NCBI RefSeq assembly: GCF_016086655.4
Contig: NC_052131.2
Span: 12,135,940-12,199,939, forward strand
Direction: 5' to 3'
Length of the DNA stretch: 64,000 nucleotides
From: Lepeophtheirus salmonis
Lineage: Eukaryota; Arthropoda; Copepoda; Siphonostomatoida; Caligidae
The notes below the pieces were generated by a model, which was given only the letters and a program-made list of their open reading frames with translations, did no database searches and was not told where the DNA came from. Of the stretch, positions 12,244 through 24,790 are shown piece after piece. A program made the translations under genes and the position numbers. How positions within the stretch are numbered: position 1 is the stretch's first letter; each line of letters begins with the position of its first letter.

Positions 12244-12930
12244 ACAGGGTTGTTCAGGTACTACATCTGGATTACCTCAAACTTCAATCTAATCAATAAG
12301 AGAAGCAAGTTGAGTTTTCATTATTTACAAGCTTTAATAATACATTGTTCCCAATTACCCCAAGGATCATGATGGGGGGGCTTGTTTTTAAAGACGTTGG
12401 GGACTGGGAACATTAACTCTCTCTATGGCAAACCATTTGTCGTTCTGGATGTTGTGGGCTCTGTGAACAACAGTCCATTGTTTCACCTCGGAATGAAAGA
12501 TGTTTCGCTTAACATTTGACTTCAAATTGTTCAGCAATCTTCTTCCATTGGCGGACGGGTGGCCTTCATTTTGTTTGCTAGCAAATTTATTTTCATCCTT
12601 AGATCTATGTTTATGCCCCTGGAGACTGCTGCAAGGTATATTTAGCGCTTTTTGGCAATAGCATTAATTGGAGTACCAGGAGGTGACTTCGAGGAAAGTT
12701 ATAGGCCTATAGTGAATATGGGAGTAAACTTTTTATGACTTCAGGACTTGTAGGCTTTTCTTGTATATGCTCCCTCCTCCTTCCAGTGGTTATAGACGTC
12801 ATAGACCGTTCTATTTCGATATCTGAGAATATTTTTGATGTTTGCTGGACTATTTCCCGCGCTTGGAAATTCGATGATTGTGCTCGTCTGAGTCTTTACA
12901 ATGTAAATAATTCTTTTGAATGATAAGTTT
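12244..12930 (-). pseudogene. Tc1/mariner (maT-like) transposase relic
   Basis: Read on the - strand from about 12915, a helix-turn-helix-like stretch (AGNSPANIKNILRYRNRTVY) is followed by frames with a GRRLLNNLK segment at about 12540 and FHSEVKQWTVV...NIQNDKWF, the decayed form of the FSDEKxFTVDxxxNxQNDRW block of this family. Frames are broken repeatedly by stops, and the second and third catalytic Asp regions are missing. The left limit is a TIR-like TACAGGGTTGTTCAGGTACT at 12244; the matching right TIR was not found. Confidence 0.6.
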
Positions 12931-13584
12931 TGGAACTAACTTAAAGCTAAGACTCAACTTCTCATTTTAAAATTGAAATAACCGAGTTTTATGTTTTACT
13001 TATTGTTCAAGTTGCTTTAATAATTTTTTTCGGGCGGGGGGGTGACAATCAAGTAGTGGAAGTTCTTCAAATTGCAACTAAAAACTGCAACAAACAATTA
13101 AAAATGAAGTATTTACCGTACTTGGGCTGAGAATAATCCAATAATTGAATATATTCCATGGATGATCGATATATTAATGAATTAATTAATTTTTAACTAT
13201 TTGAATTCAGATTACTAAAATATAGGTAGTCTGTAGTTCATGATAAAATTCAAATCTCCAGAGTTATACTATTCATAAATAAATAATATCCATGTAATTT
13301 TAATAGGCCAAAATAGAATTATAGTATAAATTAATAGTTAGTAATTAGAATGACCAATCTTGTCATTAAGTAATGAATTTTAAGACGAAGAATTTGCAAC
13401 TTGTACAATATACATATATATTTTAAAAATCTTGGGAGCTTAAGCCCCCTTCCCCCCGAAAAAAGGCCTAGCTACGCCACAGGTGAATTAAAAAATATAG
13501 TAAAAAGCGCGCTCGTCCTTTTTGAGTCATTTAATGTATAATTCATTTTTATTATCAGTGATGAAAATCTTGTGTATTTTGGGC
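12931..13584. other. AT-rich DNA, no recognised gene
   Basis: Carries a C-rich patch (AAGCCCCCTTCCCCCC at about 13442) resembling family F ends. Nothing else recognised. Confidence 0.35.
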
Positions 13585-13870
13585 ATGTTAAAAAAAGAAA
13601 TTAAAAATTTACATGGAATCCCTGTCAATTTGAAAAATGCTTTGGAGGACTTCAGCTTAGCTACATGACATTTCATTAGATGAGCTGTGATCAGTTTAAA
13701 CAAGGGAAAGATGGAAATAAATAAGAGATTGGCAAGACTTACTTCAATGTGAATCCTTAATTCTACTCTGAGTTCAACAAGGACTTACACACATAACTCT
13801 GCAACAATTTCACAAGATTACTCTCCGTCTTTCATGAGCACAACCGAATGATCGATTAGGGTTTTATTAT
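13585..13870 (-). repeat. Dispersed repeat family A copy, inverted
   Basis: Ordered blocks: CCCTGTCAATTTGAAAAATG, GAGGACTTCAGCTTAGCTAC, AATCCTTAATTCTACTCTGA and AACTCTGCAACAATTTCAC, the reverse orientation of the 16555 and 25295 copies. Confidence 0.65.
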
Positions 13871-13999
13871 AATTGAAAGTAATGTATAAAATGCACACGA
13901 TTTAGATCACTATTTATTATGTACATCCTAGCGGAAGTACCCTGCATTGCCTGGAGTTATTTGGGGTCTACAAAAAGACAAAAAAAACAACATTGGCTT

Positions 14000-14085
14000 T
14001 ATAATAAAAATATGTACTCCCCTTCTCTTTTTTAATTTGACGCGCAGAGCCTTACCTTCACACGCTTGTTATTATATAGTTTTAT
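14000..14085 (+). repeat. Short dispersed repeat family I
   Basis: ATATGTACTCCCCTTCTCTT, then GACGCGCAGAGCCTTACC and TTATTATA match two further copies at 24600-24790. Confidence 0.4.
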
Positions 14086-15390
14086 CTATATTTTATATAG
14101 TAGTCACTTAGTTTTTAAGATATCAAAAATATTTACAAAGTTATCTTGTATATACATCTCGTATATATCTTTATATATATATATATTATGTTGTTAGTAT
14201 AAAATAATTATTTCAAGCATTTTGAAAATTATTAAGAAATGAAGAAAGGTAAAAAGATTTACAAACATATTAAATAAAATGACTCAAAATAGTGAAACAT
14301 TATAACATTATTATCAAGTTACATAAATTGCTGATTGTTTTAGACACTGAGAGCTTGGTTTCAATTGTGATTATGCCTAAAGTGACTGGTATGAATATTC
14401 TCTTGACTATTTTACATTATACTATGCAGATAGTAATCATCATTATGTCTCTCAACCTTTCCTCCCAAAAGAGAGGGAAACAAAGGTGCAATATTATATA
14501 GACATAAAAATTTAACAATTCCCTCCATTTGTTGTACTATTCCATATTTTACTGTAGAAATGTTCAAAGCTTAACATGATCTAGTTTAAGTTTTTTAAAA
14601 AATCAACGCTCATAACACCAATAAAGATAAAAAATACAAATCAACATCTAATAAAAAAACAAATATGAGTTATAAATGTTTTAGGGATGCGAATACTCTT
14701 TAAAAAAAATGCCAAAACGAGCCTGTTCGCTAGAGGAGATTTCCTTAGCTACGTGAAAACTTATCCAGGGGCTGATGTCCCTTATAAAATACTACAAATA
14801 ACGTTTTTTTTATCATTTGCATTTTTAAAGTATACATCTTTTTCTTCCTTTTACATAATTTACCTTATTACTTTTATTAAATTCAACGTCTCTGGGGAAA
14901 AAAAGTTGTAGTGTAGCCAAGTATATTTTGACATTTGTTGATGAAATGATCTTGTTTCGCACTTGATTTATACCTTTGGGGGATGTCGTTGTGTAGAACA
15001 ATTATCCACAAACATTAAGGTTCGCCTTAATGTATGAATAGGATTTTTGTTGAAACAAAATACAGTTTTCTGATTGAATGAACTAACTATTGCTCGAAAC
15101 GAAGAAGAAAAAAATTTAAAAAGGACTTGGAACTTTGATCAAATAAAAGTAACAAAATATATATATTTGATTTTCTTCATTCCAATGGAAAGTAACTGAT
15201 TTTTAACTATGACATGTTTTTCTATATTTTGAGAAAGTATCTTCAGAGGAAAAGTAGTATACCTTTTTTTCAATCAATATAAAATTGATATTTTACAAGT
15301 ATGTTCCTATCTAACAATAAGTATAAATAGACTATCCTATTTTCGGGTCCACAGCTCGTCTGCTTGAACAATAAAATAACTTACTTAGAC
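14086..15390. other. AT-rich DNA, no recognised gene
   Basis: Open frames at 14292-14501 and 14687-14911 are short, AT-rich and without recognisable features. Confidence 0.4.
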
Positions 15391-15589
15391 AAAGTTTGAG
15401 GTCTCTCAGTGCATTTTGTTGTGGTACAGATCATTATAATTTTTGAAAATTGAATTGTTGAGTCAAAAAAAGTTAATTTTTGAACCTGTTATATCACAAA
15501 TAATGTAAATCATTTTTTTGCAAGAACTATTATTAAAACTATAAGGTTAATTTTTGATACATTACTTTTATTTATCTTTGATAAATCTG

Positions 15590-15900
15590 CTCATTTTTGA
15601 GCAGGTCTTAGACCTCTTAAATTATTAAAAACAAGGAGTATAATATTTTTTACTGATAAAGCAGATATTAAGAAGTTTATGTAGTACGACTTTTGAATCA
15701 TAGAACAAGTAGAAAGCGGCTTAAAATGAGCAATTTCAAGCCAAATTTTAATATTTAAATGGCTTTTATAATTCCATAAATGAATGAAAATGCCTAAAAC
15801 GTTGTTAAAGCTTTTATTTTATTATTTGTTTGTGCAGGAAAGAGAAGGGGGAAAATTAATCAAAAAAACGGGACAGCCTAATTTAGATTGTACATAGATA
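15590..15900 (+). repeat. Diverged repeat family J
   Basis: Blocks TTTTGAGCAGGTCTTAGACC, ATTAAAAACAAGGAGT, ACTGATAAAGCAGATA and an AAAACGGGACAGCC end match in order the stretch at 27955-28250. Confidence 0.4.
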
Positions 15901-16554
15901 TGAAAATCTGCCAAATTAATTATCTCATTGTAAAAATCTTCAAACTATATTCGTATTAGATTATAAGACATTTTGATTTATTTTCTCCATTCAAATAAAT
16001 AATTTTTCTTTTCATATATATTTTGACAAATGTATATGTATTTGCTTCATTATATCAGGAGATAAACGTTTATAACAAAACTCTAAATTGGGTATAATTT
16101 AAGATGGGATTTTTGAAAAAGAGTGAGGGAGACTTATAGTATAACTGAATCAAGATTGTTTAATATCAGATTTATTCTATATGATTTTGTGTAAAAAACC
16201 CATGCTTTACTGCTATAAAAAGGAGAGTTTTCTGCATTTAAAATAGCATTAGTGTATGGGAAATATTGTAATTATATTCAATTTCATAAACATATATTTA
16301 TTGTGTTATGTTTTTTTTTTTTAATTATTACGATGATAGGTGAGAATGATTACTTCAGAGAGAGAAGTTAATACGACGACGACTTGCTATTATTAGGGTA
16401 GAAAATTGGGTGTAATATTAGCTCAACCATTTTTTCGGCGATGGCAAACTTAAGAGGGATATTTCTTTTCTTAATATGTTGTTATTATTATTTAACTATA
16501 TAGGATTAAAATTCCTTTTCTACGACATTCAGTAGTATTCAAAACCTTATTGAA
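15901..16554. other. AT-rich DNA, no recognised gene
   Basis: Nothing recognised. Confidence 0.35.
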
Positions 16555-16860
16555 TATTCGTGGGTACTCATAAAAGACAGAGATTAACCTTCAGGATTTG
16601 TTGTGGAGTTATATTGCTAAGCTTTAGTTGGATCCAAAATAGAATTGCGGATCGACATCGGAGTAATTCTTTCCTATGGCCTTTCTTATTTCCTTATCCA
16701 TCTCGTCATAGGTGTATGTAGCTAATCTAATTAAATGTTATGAAAGCTAAGCTGCTCTCCTCTAAAACATTCTTCAAATTGTAAGGGTTACCATTTTGTT
16801 TTTTTGGTTTCTTCTTTTTTAACATACTCAAAATTCTTCTGACTACTATCAAAGAATATT
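16555..16860 (+). repeat. Dispersed repeat family A copy
   Basis: One of the fuller copies: ACTCATAAAAGACAGAGATT, TAGAATTGCGGATCGACATC, GTAGCTAATCTAATTAAATG, CTCTCCTCTAAAACATTCTT, AAATTGTAAGGGTTACCATT and a T-rich tail ending near AACATACTC. Confidence 0.7.
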
Positions 16861-17944
16861 ATTATTTAAAAGGTAATTGCCTACTTATTGAACAAAAAGA
16901 TGAAAAAGTACACACATTACGCCGGTTTTTTTTTTAAATCTCTAAGCTTATCTTTTTTATTACCAAAATCCCTTCTTTAGATATTGTCAAAGTATTAATG
17001 AGAGGTGTATTAGATAGAGCGAGAGGTACAAGCGACTCACGGTTTTAGGAAACCAAATAAAACACTCTCTTGCTCATTAAAAAAACTATAGATTAAGTGG
17101 CGAAACAATAGCAACGTTATCAAAACTTGTATAAAGTTTCGTTTTAGTGACACATTTTTTTTTTTCACTATAGGCGTTGAAAATTTTTCCATGAATAACT
17201 ACGCAGCCCCTATGAATGTATCCTTTTGAAAAAAATATGATATAGTGATTAAATCTGTCACCAGATTTAATAACGACTTCTGGCATGGATAAAAGATACT
17301 AGTACAACCATATAACTCCTCAAGCTAACAAGCGCATTTTACTACTTTTTTAAAGCTTTAGCTTCAATACCAATTAAACATAGTATCATTTTAAATGAAT
17401 CAGTATCCCATTATTACTAAATTTTTATTTGCATAAAATACTATTTTCTTAACTAATGAATTAATTGCATCAAATTAAATACTCACTTTCATAGTACCCC
17501 TACAATTATGAGTTTGACAAACCATCCGAAAGAAAGTGTATTAAAAAATTATAAAATGGTGATTCTGAAATTTGAAACATATGTTAACTATTAGTATACA
17601 AAAAAGGCGACAATTAATTTGTAATAAGCACCCAGTATGTATTAAATTTTAGGTAGATTTTACAAATCTAATTTGTTTGGTTTGTTGTGAAAATTAGTGT
17701 ACTAATCGAAAAATAAAAATTCAACATGTAAAGATAACTTTACAGGGTAGATAGAAAAAGATTTTTTTGATAATTTGATTTTCTTCCTTCATTATCATCC
17801 AAGTACATCGAAATATATTTTTTATAACTTTTTTACTTGAATGAATATAGTTAAAAAATTATGAATACAAATTTTGTGTAAAATGTAATTTTCCTATTAT
17901 AGTGGAAGGAGCTATGAAAGATAAATAATAATCAACAAATATGT
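16861..17944. other. AT-rich DNA, no recognised gene
   Basis: Nothing recognised. Confidence 0.35.
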
Positions 17945-19013
17945 ATGTTAAGGGCAATGTGGAACATCGGTGTTTTGCATAATGCCCGTAAGAGTGGGCA
18001 ATGTACAAAATGTTAGGGTAATCTATAAAATGTCCAATAGAGGGGTCAATGGGCATTTTAACTTCATTTACATAGTCAAGTAAAATTATTGAAAGTAATT
18101 TGACTATTGAACAATTCATTGCAAGCAATTTCATCATTAAAGATTTGATTAAGATACAATTTCATTACAATCAATTTGATAATCTAGTGCAGGGATGTCC
18201 AACCTGTGAATCGTGGGCAACATTGCGAACCGCCGAATATTTATGTCGGGCCCACTGCTCATTCTCACTGAAAGTAGTATCTTTTAACAAAATTGTCGCA
18301 ATATCATCAAAATACGTAGAACGCTAATAATAAGTACAAACATTGAAAAATATTTCAGAGTATCTCTTATATTCTGAGACTCTAACAGGGTTGGCAGTTT
18401 AGATTCTTGAAGAAGTTTAGCATTGAAAAAATTAATTTGGCCTTTATTTATATTTGGTCTAAAATTGAAATAAATTTTTATTTTATAGTTTTATATAGCT
18501 ATTTTGTAAGAAATTTAACTTAATAGGTTCTGCAATATTTTTCAATGTTTGTACTTATTAATAGCGTCCTACGCATTTTGATGATATTTCAACAGTTATG
18601 CTAAAAAATACTACTTTCAGTGAAAATGAGTAATGGGCCATGCCCTAACATTCGGTGGGCCGCAATATTGCCCACAATCCACAGTTTGGACATCCCTACA
18701 CAATTGTATCTTAATCATATTCTTAATCATCAAATGCTTGCAATGAAATTGTATCCTAATCAAAACCTTAATGATCAAATTGCTTGCAATGAAATTGTAT
18801 CTTAATAAAACTCTTAATTATCAAATTGATGCAATGAATTGTTTAATAATCAAATTACTAACAATCATGTTTCTTGACAATGTAAATGAAGTTAAAATGA
18901 AACCATTTTATAGGAAATTTTATAAATTCCCGGAGTATTTCGCACATTACTCGCTCTGACAGACATTTTGCACATTGCTTGCTCTAACGGGAATTTCGCA
19001 CATTGCCCGTTAC
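17945..19013. mobile_element. Large foldback (inverted-repeat) element interrupted by a second palindromic element
   Basis: The left arm (17945-18189) and right arm (18699-19013) are inverted copies: TTTTAACTTCATTTACA, AACAATTCATTGCA and TTAAGATACAATTTCATT appear in reverse complement in the right arm in the same order. Both outer ends carry a 28-30 base tandem motif built on GGGCAATGTGC(G/A)AAAT, and the right arm contains about three 46-base tandem units (18699-18860). The centre is occupied by the element at 18190-18698. No coding sequence is present. Confidence 0.7.
18190..18698. mobile_element. hAT-like foldback MITE with about 165-bp inverted arms
   Basis: Ends read CAGGGATGTCCAACCTGTG and, on the other strand, TAGGGATGTCCAAACTGTG. 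The arms (18190-18354 and 18534-18698) remain similar throughout, sharing CACTGAAAGTAGTAT, ATATCATCAAAAT and AAGTACAAACATTGAAAAAT. The CAGGG start suggests hAT, but I could not see a clean 8-bp target duplication, so the superfamily is uncertain. Confidence 0.65.
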
Positions 19014-19381
19014 ATAGGTATATATACCATGTATATTGCGTATTATTGTCTCTATATTTATTTCTTTTAACCAAAAAAATTATGTATTAGTTCAACTAAA
19101 TAGTATAAAATATCACTATATATATTTTCATCTTTTATTTTAGTGTTGTTTTGTAACAAATTTATAAATATACAACTTTTTCATAAATATGTTAAATGGC
19201 TTGCACATAAAAGTTTTAAGAACTAAGTGTATAAACCTTTTTTACAAAATTAAACTTAAAGAATGAGTGCATACTAAATGTACTCATAACATGTACTTTT
19301 TTGTGTAAGAAATTATCCTAAATAGTCAAAAAATGTACTCGAAAGCTAACAACTATATCTTTGGAGTGGACTATCTCGACA

Positions 19382-20304
19382 TACAGGGTGAGGACTCAAA
19401 AATTAGAAAATTTTCAAAAGCTGTTTTTACTTCTACACTTTTAAACTTTTTACACTTTTTAAGTACTTCTTTTACTTTTATTTTTTGCCATTTTTATGGC
19501 AAATCTTTAAAGCAAAAGTTGGTAATTCAACAATTTTCTAACCTTTTATTCAATATATCCACCTCCATTCTGAATGATGGCTTAAATACGGGACAAAATG
19601 AAAGTAATACTGGCCTTGATGAAGTCAGAGGACAAGTTGTTCCACTCCTCCGTGATTAAGGCCTTCAGGGCATCGATAAGTATTGATCATCCAAGCCGAA
19701 GACGAAGTTAAGAGGATTCACGTCGTGTGGGGTCAAAGTTCAGAAGTCTACTGGCCAGAATGCAGCCATGTTCTCCCTACAGGAATGCTGTACCTACTTG
19801 GACGTTTGCGCTAAATCTTCATATTCGGTACACATAGTTGTCCTTGGGGATCGTGCTCTTCAACCATAGCAATATATGGTACCTGAGGACCTTCTGCTAG
19901 ATGTAGGTATTCACTTTCTCCTTGGCCTTGAAGAAGTAGGAAGGGATATTGCTTCGTCAGACGTACGACTCCGAGGGTCATGACCTGAGCTAGATGTTTG
20001 GTCCTGAAGGTTCCCTTGACCTCAGCTCTTGATTCAGCCAAGAAGCGATCATATCTCTCGCTCGAAACAGTGTTCACTGTGAAGATCTTCTTGTCGGATA
20101 TCCCCTTGTATGCAGAGGAGATTGCACACCATCTGCCATTTTGCTTATTCCTCTGACATTTTTGATCGCACAAAAAGAAAACAAACATCAAATTGTATCT
20201 TTTTTGTCAGCTCTCTTGAATGGTGACAATTCCAAAAAATTTAGACTTTTAAAACGGAGGCTAGATGACCTCAAAGAGTACTGTAATTTTGAGTACTCAC
20301 GCTA
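19382..20304 (-). mobile_element. Internally deleted maT-like Tc1/mariner element
   Basis: The left end (TA)CAGGGTGAGGACTCAAAAATT at 19382 and the right end at about 20284-20304, read in reverse as (TA)GCGTGAGTACTCAAAATTA, form a TIR pair flanked by TA. Inside, the - strand carries a broken transposase: SDKKIFTVNTV near 20090, then TPHDVNPLNF near 19710 and a C-terminus ending GGGYIE plus TAA at 19546-19548. The N-terminal DNA-binding third is absent, so the element is about 0.9 kb rather than about 1.3 kb. Confidence 0.7.
19546..20191 (-). pseudogene. maT-like transposase fragment
   Basis: The catalytic part of a Tc1/mariner transposase. From 20191 an open frame of 126 codons includes SDKKIFTVNTV (first catalytic Asp); after a stop and frame changes the third-Asp block TPHDVNPLNF and the terminal AIIQNGGGYIE are recognisable. 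The second Asp block is degraded. Not functional. Confidence 0.65.
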
Positions 20305-20638
20305 TACACAAAGTAATGAGGAATTTAACATATTAAATTTGTAAGGAAAATATATTTTCCAGAAAAAAAAAGTACTCAAAAATAAATAGATGAATAATAC
20401 AAATGAGGACATGATTGAGCAGAGTGCGTTCATTAATTATAAAACAACCAAGGATAAAGGGGTATTGAACGGGAGCGCCCACATGATTTCATGAGAGGCA
20501 ATTATGCTCTGGGGTTTATATAAAATCAATCACATAACTAGGGATGTGAAAATTGTCAAAATCCTCGTGAGCACACATTTAAAAAAAAAGTATAATTTGG
20601 TTACCCCTAGTGTTGTGTCAGTCCTTATTTATTTGATA

Positions 20639-21890
20639 TAAAAGGTAGGGCAGCAAAACGTATACTCAAGAGATGAATTTATAGATACATCAATAATTTC
20701 ATATTTTCAATAGTAAAAAAGTAAGCAGTTTTTACAAAAACATATAAATAAGATTTTTGTATAACTTTTTTCACTCAATATGGCTACATTAATTATCAAT
20801 CATAGCCTTTACAGGTCCCCTGAAGGTCATCCAGGAGTTGATGACAAACTCCTTTGCCAAGTTGTCCCATCCAGCCACTATGAAGTACTTCAGCGATTCC
20901 GCATTTGTGTATGAGGTCCAGTTGGTTTCCGTCTCCAAAATGATCCATATAGAAAAGTCCAGTCGGTTCAAATCTGGTGAGAAGGGGCCATATCTTTTTG
21001 TAGAAGAATCGAGCCATGTTATCTGCGCAGAACTTTTGGCACATTGCAGACGTGTTATAGGGTGGTTGGTCTTCAGCAATGACAAGATGGTGTAACTAAG
21101 CACCTTATAGTAGGCCTACTGGCCGATTTCTGCCCAGCCTTGAAAAAGAACGGAGGCATCTTTGTTATATCAGATGCCTCAACGCCGAGGACCATTGTTT
21201 GGGCTGGATCTTTGGTGTGGTAAGCCCTTTGAACCTCTTCTTTTGTTTCTGCTAGCCAGTGGTCGTTCCAAGGGTTGTGGAATGGATTGAGTGTGAAAAT
21301 CTTCTTGTCTGATAAAATTTTCACAATTCGCCCATTTGCCTTGATCCATGTGAGGATTTTCTTGCACCTCTCGAGCCTCCTGGCTTTCATGCCCTCTTTC
21401 AGAAGGTGGCATGGGGTCCTCGTCAAAGAAACTAATCCCAAGTTGTGCTTTGTAGCCCTCATGGATGGTCCTTGGAGTAACAGAGAAGTTATTGGTAAGT
21501 CGATTCATCGACATAGTAGGATAACCCTTTATATGCTTCTCCAAACTTAACAAGAATTTTGTATCAAGTCTTTAGATTATGCTTTCCACTTCCTGACACC
21601 TGAGAGGTCTTCTCCCTTTTTTTCATCTTGGTCAACTTAAGAACTAGGCTCCTAAAACACTTAACAATGTCCGTAATCTTCATCACATCAACTCCAGCAT
21701 CTAGGAGAACTGGGATGCACTGGCATTTTTCTTGTTTGCATGATGATGAAATTACTAAATGATTCGTATAGCTTGTTTATGTAAAAAGTCCAGGGGAAAA
21801 AGAATATCATAAAATAATCACTAAACCTTGTCATAGTAATGAGAAAATAAACATTGATTAACAGTCCACGTTTTGCTGCCCTACCCTGTA
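20639..21890 (-). mobile_element. maT-like Tc1/mariner element with matching TIRs
   Basis: The left end is TA followed by AAAGGTAGGGCAGCAAAACG (20641 on); the right end, read in reverse from 21890, is TA followed by CAGGGTAGGGCAGCAAAACG. The 1.25-kb length and TA flanks are typical of the superfamily. It contains the decayed transposase at 20789-21770 on the - strand. Confidence 0.8.
20789..21770 (-). pseudogene. maT-like transposase, nearly full length but broken
   Basis: Read on the - strand: LLDAGVDVMKITDIVKCF and VLKLTKMKKR (N-terminal DNA-binding region, about 21700-21600), SGSGKHNL, RRLERCKKILTWIKANGR and SDKKIFTLNPF (first Asp, about 21310), a PPFFFKAG block, EDQPPYN (second Asp region, about 21075), then SPDLNRLDFSIW (third Asp, about 20985) and the C-terminus at 20789. 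At least four stops or frame changes separate these blocks, so it cannot make an active protein. Confidence 0.75.
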
Positions 21891-21899
21891 GTTCAGATC

Positions 21900-24590
21900 A
21901 GTCTTTAAACCGGTTCTATCGGTCTTTGGCACTGGTACATAAGACAGTCAGTATTACAAATGATTTAACATAGCATAAGAAAAGATGAGTGACTTCATCA
22001 AGGACCAAACTTATTAGTTATATGACTGATATAGAGGCCAGAACTGGGTCAGACCTAGATTGAACTATCATCTTCAGTTCTAAATAGGGTCGAACACAAC
22101 ACTTGGTACTTGCAAAACATTAGTGATGTTATTAATTATTCCTCCCTATTTTGAAAATTCAAACGTGTTACCAAGCAAGGGGCAAGGTATATTTTTTAAA
22201 GTGATCTCTGTCAGCGGATATATCGTCTATCAAACTTACCAACATTAACGTACTTTTGATTTTGATTTAGATTCACGAGGATTCAGACAATTTTCACAAC
22301 CCTAGTTATTACATCACTCTTGTATATCGTTCTATTACGGTATTAATATATTTTCCCATAACTTGTTCAATATAATAGCTTTTAAACAATCGATAATATG
22401 ATTTGACTTTCAGCCATATTCTTTATTGTTAATATGAAATCTCTCTAAGGACGTTAACATGACATTCTACCTACATTCAAAAGTAGATTTAGTTAGCTTT
22501 AAATGATATATAATTCAGTTATATAATGGATTAATTATTATGGATATATATATACTATATTATATTTCAAGGAATAAGACAGAACCAATCTTAAAAATGA
22601 CAATAGTCATAAAACTATTATTTATGTTCATAATCGAACCAATAAATTTATTGTTACTTAATATAACTCTTAATATATTCGATCAATATTAGTTAAGTTT
22701 ACATGCAACATATTACTGTAAATTTTATACATGAGATACACTGAGAAGGGATAGAATACAAAATAAACAAACACATTAGTCGTTATTACAATCATAACTA
22801 CACGTAAAAACTAAGCACTATATTATTATCTCGAAATTTGGAAATTTTAAACCCTTTTGATGGAAATAAAATAAATAATTATAAGATCAACAATGATTTG
22901 TTCAGATAAACAAATATAAATTACTGAAGAACTAGAAAAACAACATTAATAGGAACGATTTTATTAAAAAATATAAGACTTATTTTTAATGTACTAAAAA
23001 ATATTTTTGATGTACCATTCATTTTTGATATGTTTTTTTAATCAGTAGTAAATTTTCTGATCAATTTCATTCCTCTTATTAGTTTGTCTAAAATGATCCT
23101 TTTTTTATGTGACAAAATTATTCATGAATAATCTTCTTTAAAAAAGTGTATAAAGATACATAACAACATGCAATGAAAATAATTCTTAAAATTTTACTGT
23201 ATTTATTTTTTGTTTTATATGAAATAGTCGTTTGTTAGTCAAAAAATTCGTTGATTAGAAAAAACCTATTTTAAGGCTGTAATGTCCTAGAAAGTCAAAA
23301 AGTATAACCAGAACCATTTCTCGTGCCTTAAAAACCTATTTGAAAAATTTCAGCAAAATCCATTGTTGGTTTGGCCGTGATCCTTGGACACCACAGATAT
23401 TCGCATTTACACTGACAAAAAGGACAAAAGTTGGGAATTGGGTATGAACGAATATTTTTATTTGTCATTTTATTACTATAAACAAGATATAACCATCAAA
23501 GTTCCTAAAAAAAAATGATACTTTATGGACGTGTTTTGATTTAAAACTTTGAAAAATGTTGAAAAAAGTGGAATTTTTATTTGGTTTTTTAAAATCATCG
23601 ATTTGAATCCAGTTATTTAGTTTTTATTTTGCAAGTATTTAAAAAATGTTTATCTAGCTTGTCTAATGGTAAGAGTATTTTAGTTCCAAATATGCCTCCC
23701 AAAAATAAATATTATCTTTTGGTACCCCGTATTACGCGCATTTATTTTTATGTTTCTCTTCATTTTTATTATTTATATCTCATTTTTGATACTAAATGTC
23801 GTATATATTATTATCAAATATACTTTCATTGTTCATTTATGCCAAATCAGACGACCTATTTATAATTTTAGACTACAAAAACTGTCTAATAAAATCTTAA
23901 AAAAGCGACCTTATATTTATTAGTCCTTCATTTCAAAGGTTGATATGTTTTTTTTAAGAATATTTTGATTTTTATATTCTATAAGTTTTATATATATTTA
24001 TATATAAAAATTTTTATTCAAATATCCAACTTTTGGCATTACGGTAGACCCAAATAGATATGTGTACTTTAGTAGGTTTGCATGTAACTTAAGAGAAATT
24101 ATCTTTGAATGACCACCAAAAACTTGAGATGTTTTGTATAAGCCAAAAATAAAAATAGCTGTTCCAAATATTTTCTAGTATATTACAACTTTTCGTCCGA
24201 AAAAGGAACATGAATATCAAAATAATCATTTGGTAGTTGTTCTTCCAACTATGTAGTTATTACTCAACAATTGTCGGTAATCGGTTACAACTTTACAAAA
24301 GCTAACTCTAATTCAACCGAGCAACGTTCGGAACATGATTAGATAAAAAGAAACAAAACATCGGCAGCTTACAAAAAATGCAGTGTGAATTTTTGTGTTT
24401 GTGAGGTAATTCTGTGAATGCTCTTAAAAATTATCCCTCACTATTTTAAAAACTCTTACAGAGTATCAGTTAGCAAGTACAACTGTGCTTTATAGTGGTT
24501 TCTGTCAACACTCCACAGATATGTTGTCTCTCTTAGTTGCTATATTTGTTACTATCAGTAATACCCACCATTACTCGAAGATGAATTTTG
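21900..24590. other. AT-rich DNA, no recognised gene
   Basis: No gene seen. Weakly similar stretches at 22140-22230 and 24440-24530 (CTATTTT, AAGCAAG/AGCAAGT, GTGATCTCTGTCA/GTGGTTTCTGTCA) may be another old repeat. Confidence 0.35.
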
Positions 24591-24599
24591 CTTTAATAA

Positions 24600-24790
24600 T
24601 ATAAATATGTACTCACTTTTCTTTTTTATGTAATGCACTGAGCTTTAGCAACAGCCCTTGTTTACTAAACCTCATCTAAAGACGCATCCTTCTTTTTCAC
24701 TTAGTACTTGCGTACGTACTCCTCTTTTCTTTTCGTTTTTGATATGACACACCGAGCCATGTCACCACACGTTAGTTATTATAATAAGCT
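24600..24790 (+). repeat. Short dispersed repeat family I, two copies in tandem
   Basis: Copies at about 24600-24655 and 24710-24790 share TACGTACTC, a TCTTTTCTTTT run, GACACACCGAGCC and a TTAGTTATTATA end, as at 14000-14085. Confidence 0.4.

Noticed and set aside
19333..19659. 108-codon + strand frame
   Set aside because: It is the opposite strand of the maT-like transposase C-terminus.
20796..21095. Extra frames on both strands within the maT-like element
   Set aside because: Alternative frames of the broken transposase; only the blocks matching the family were kept.
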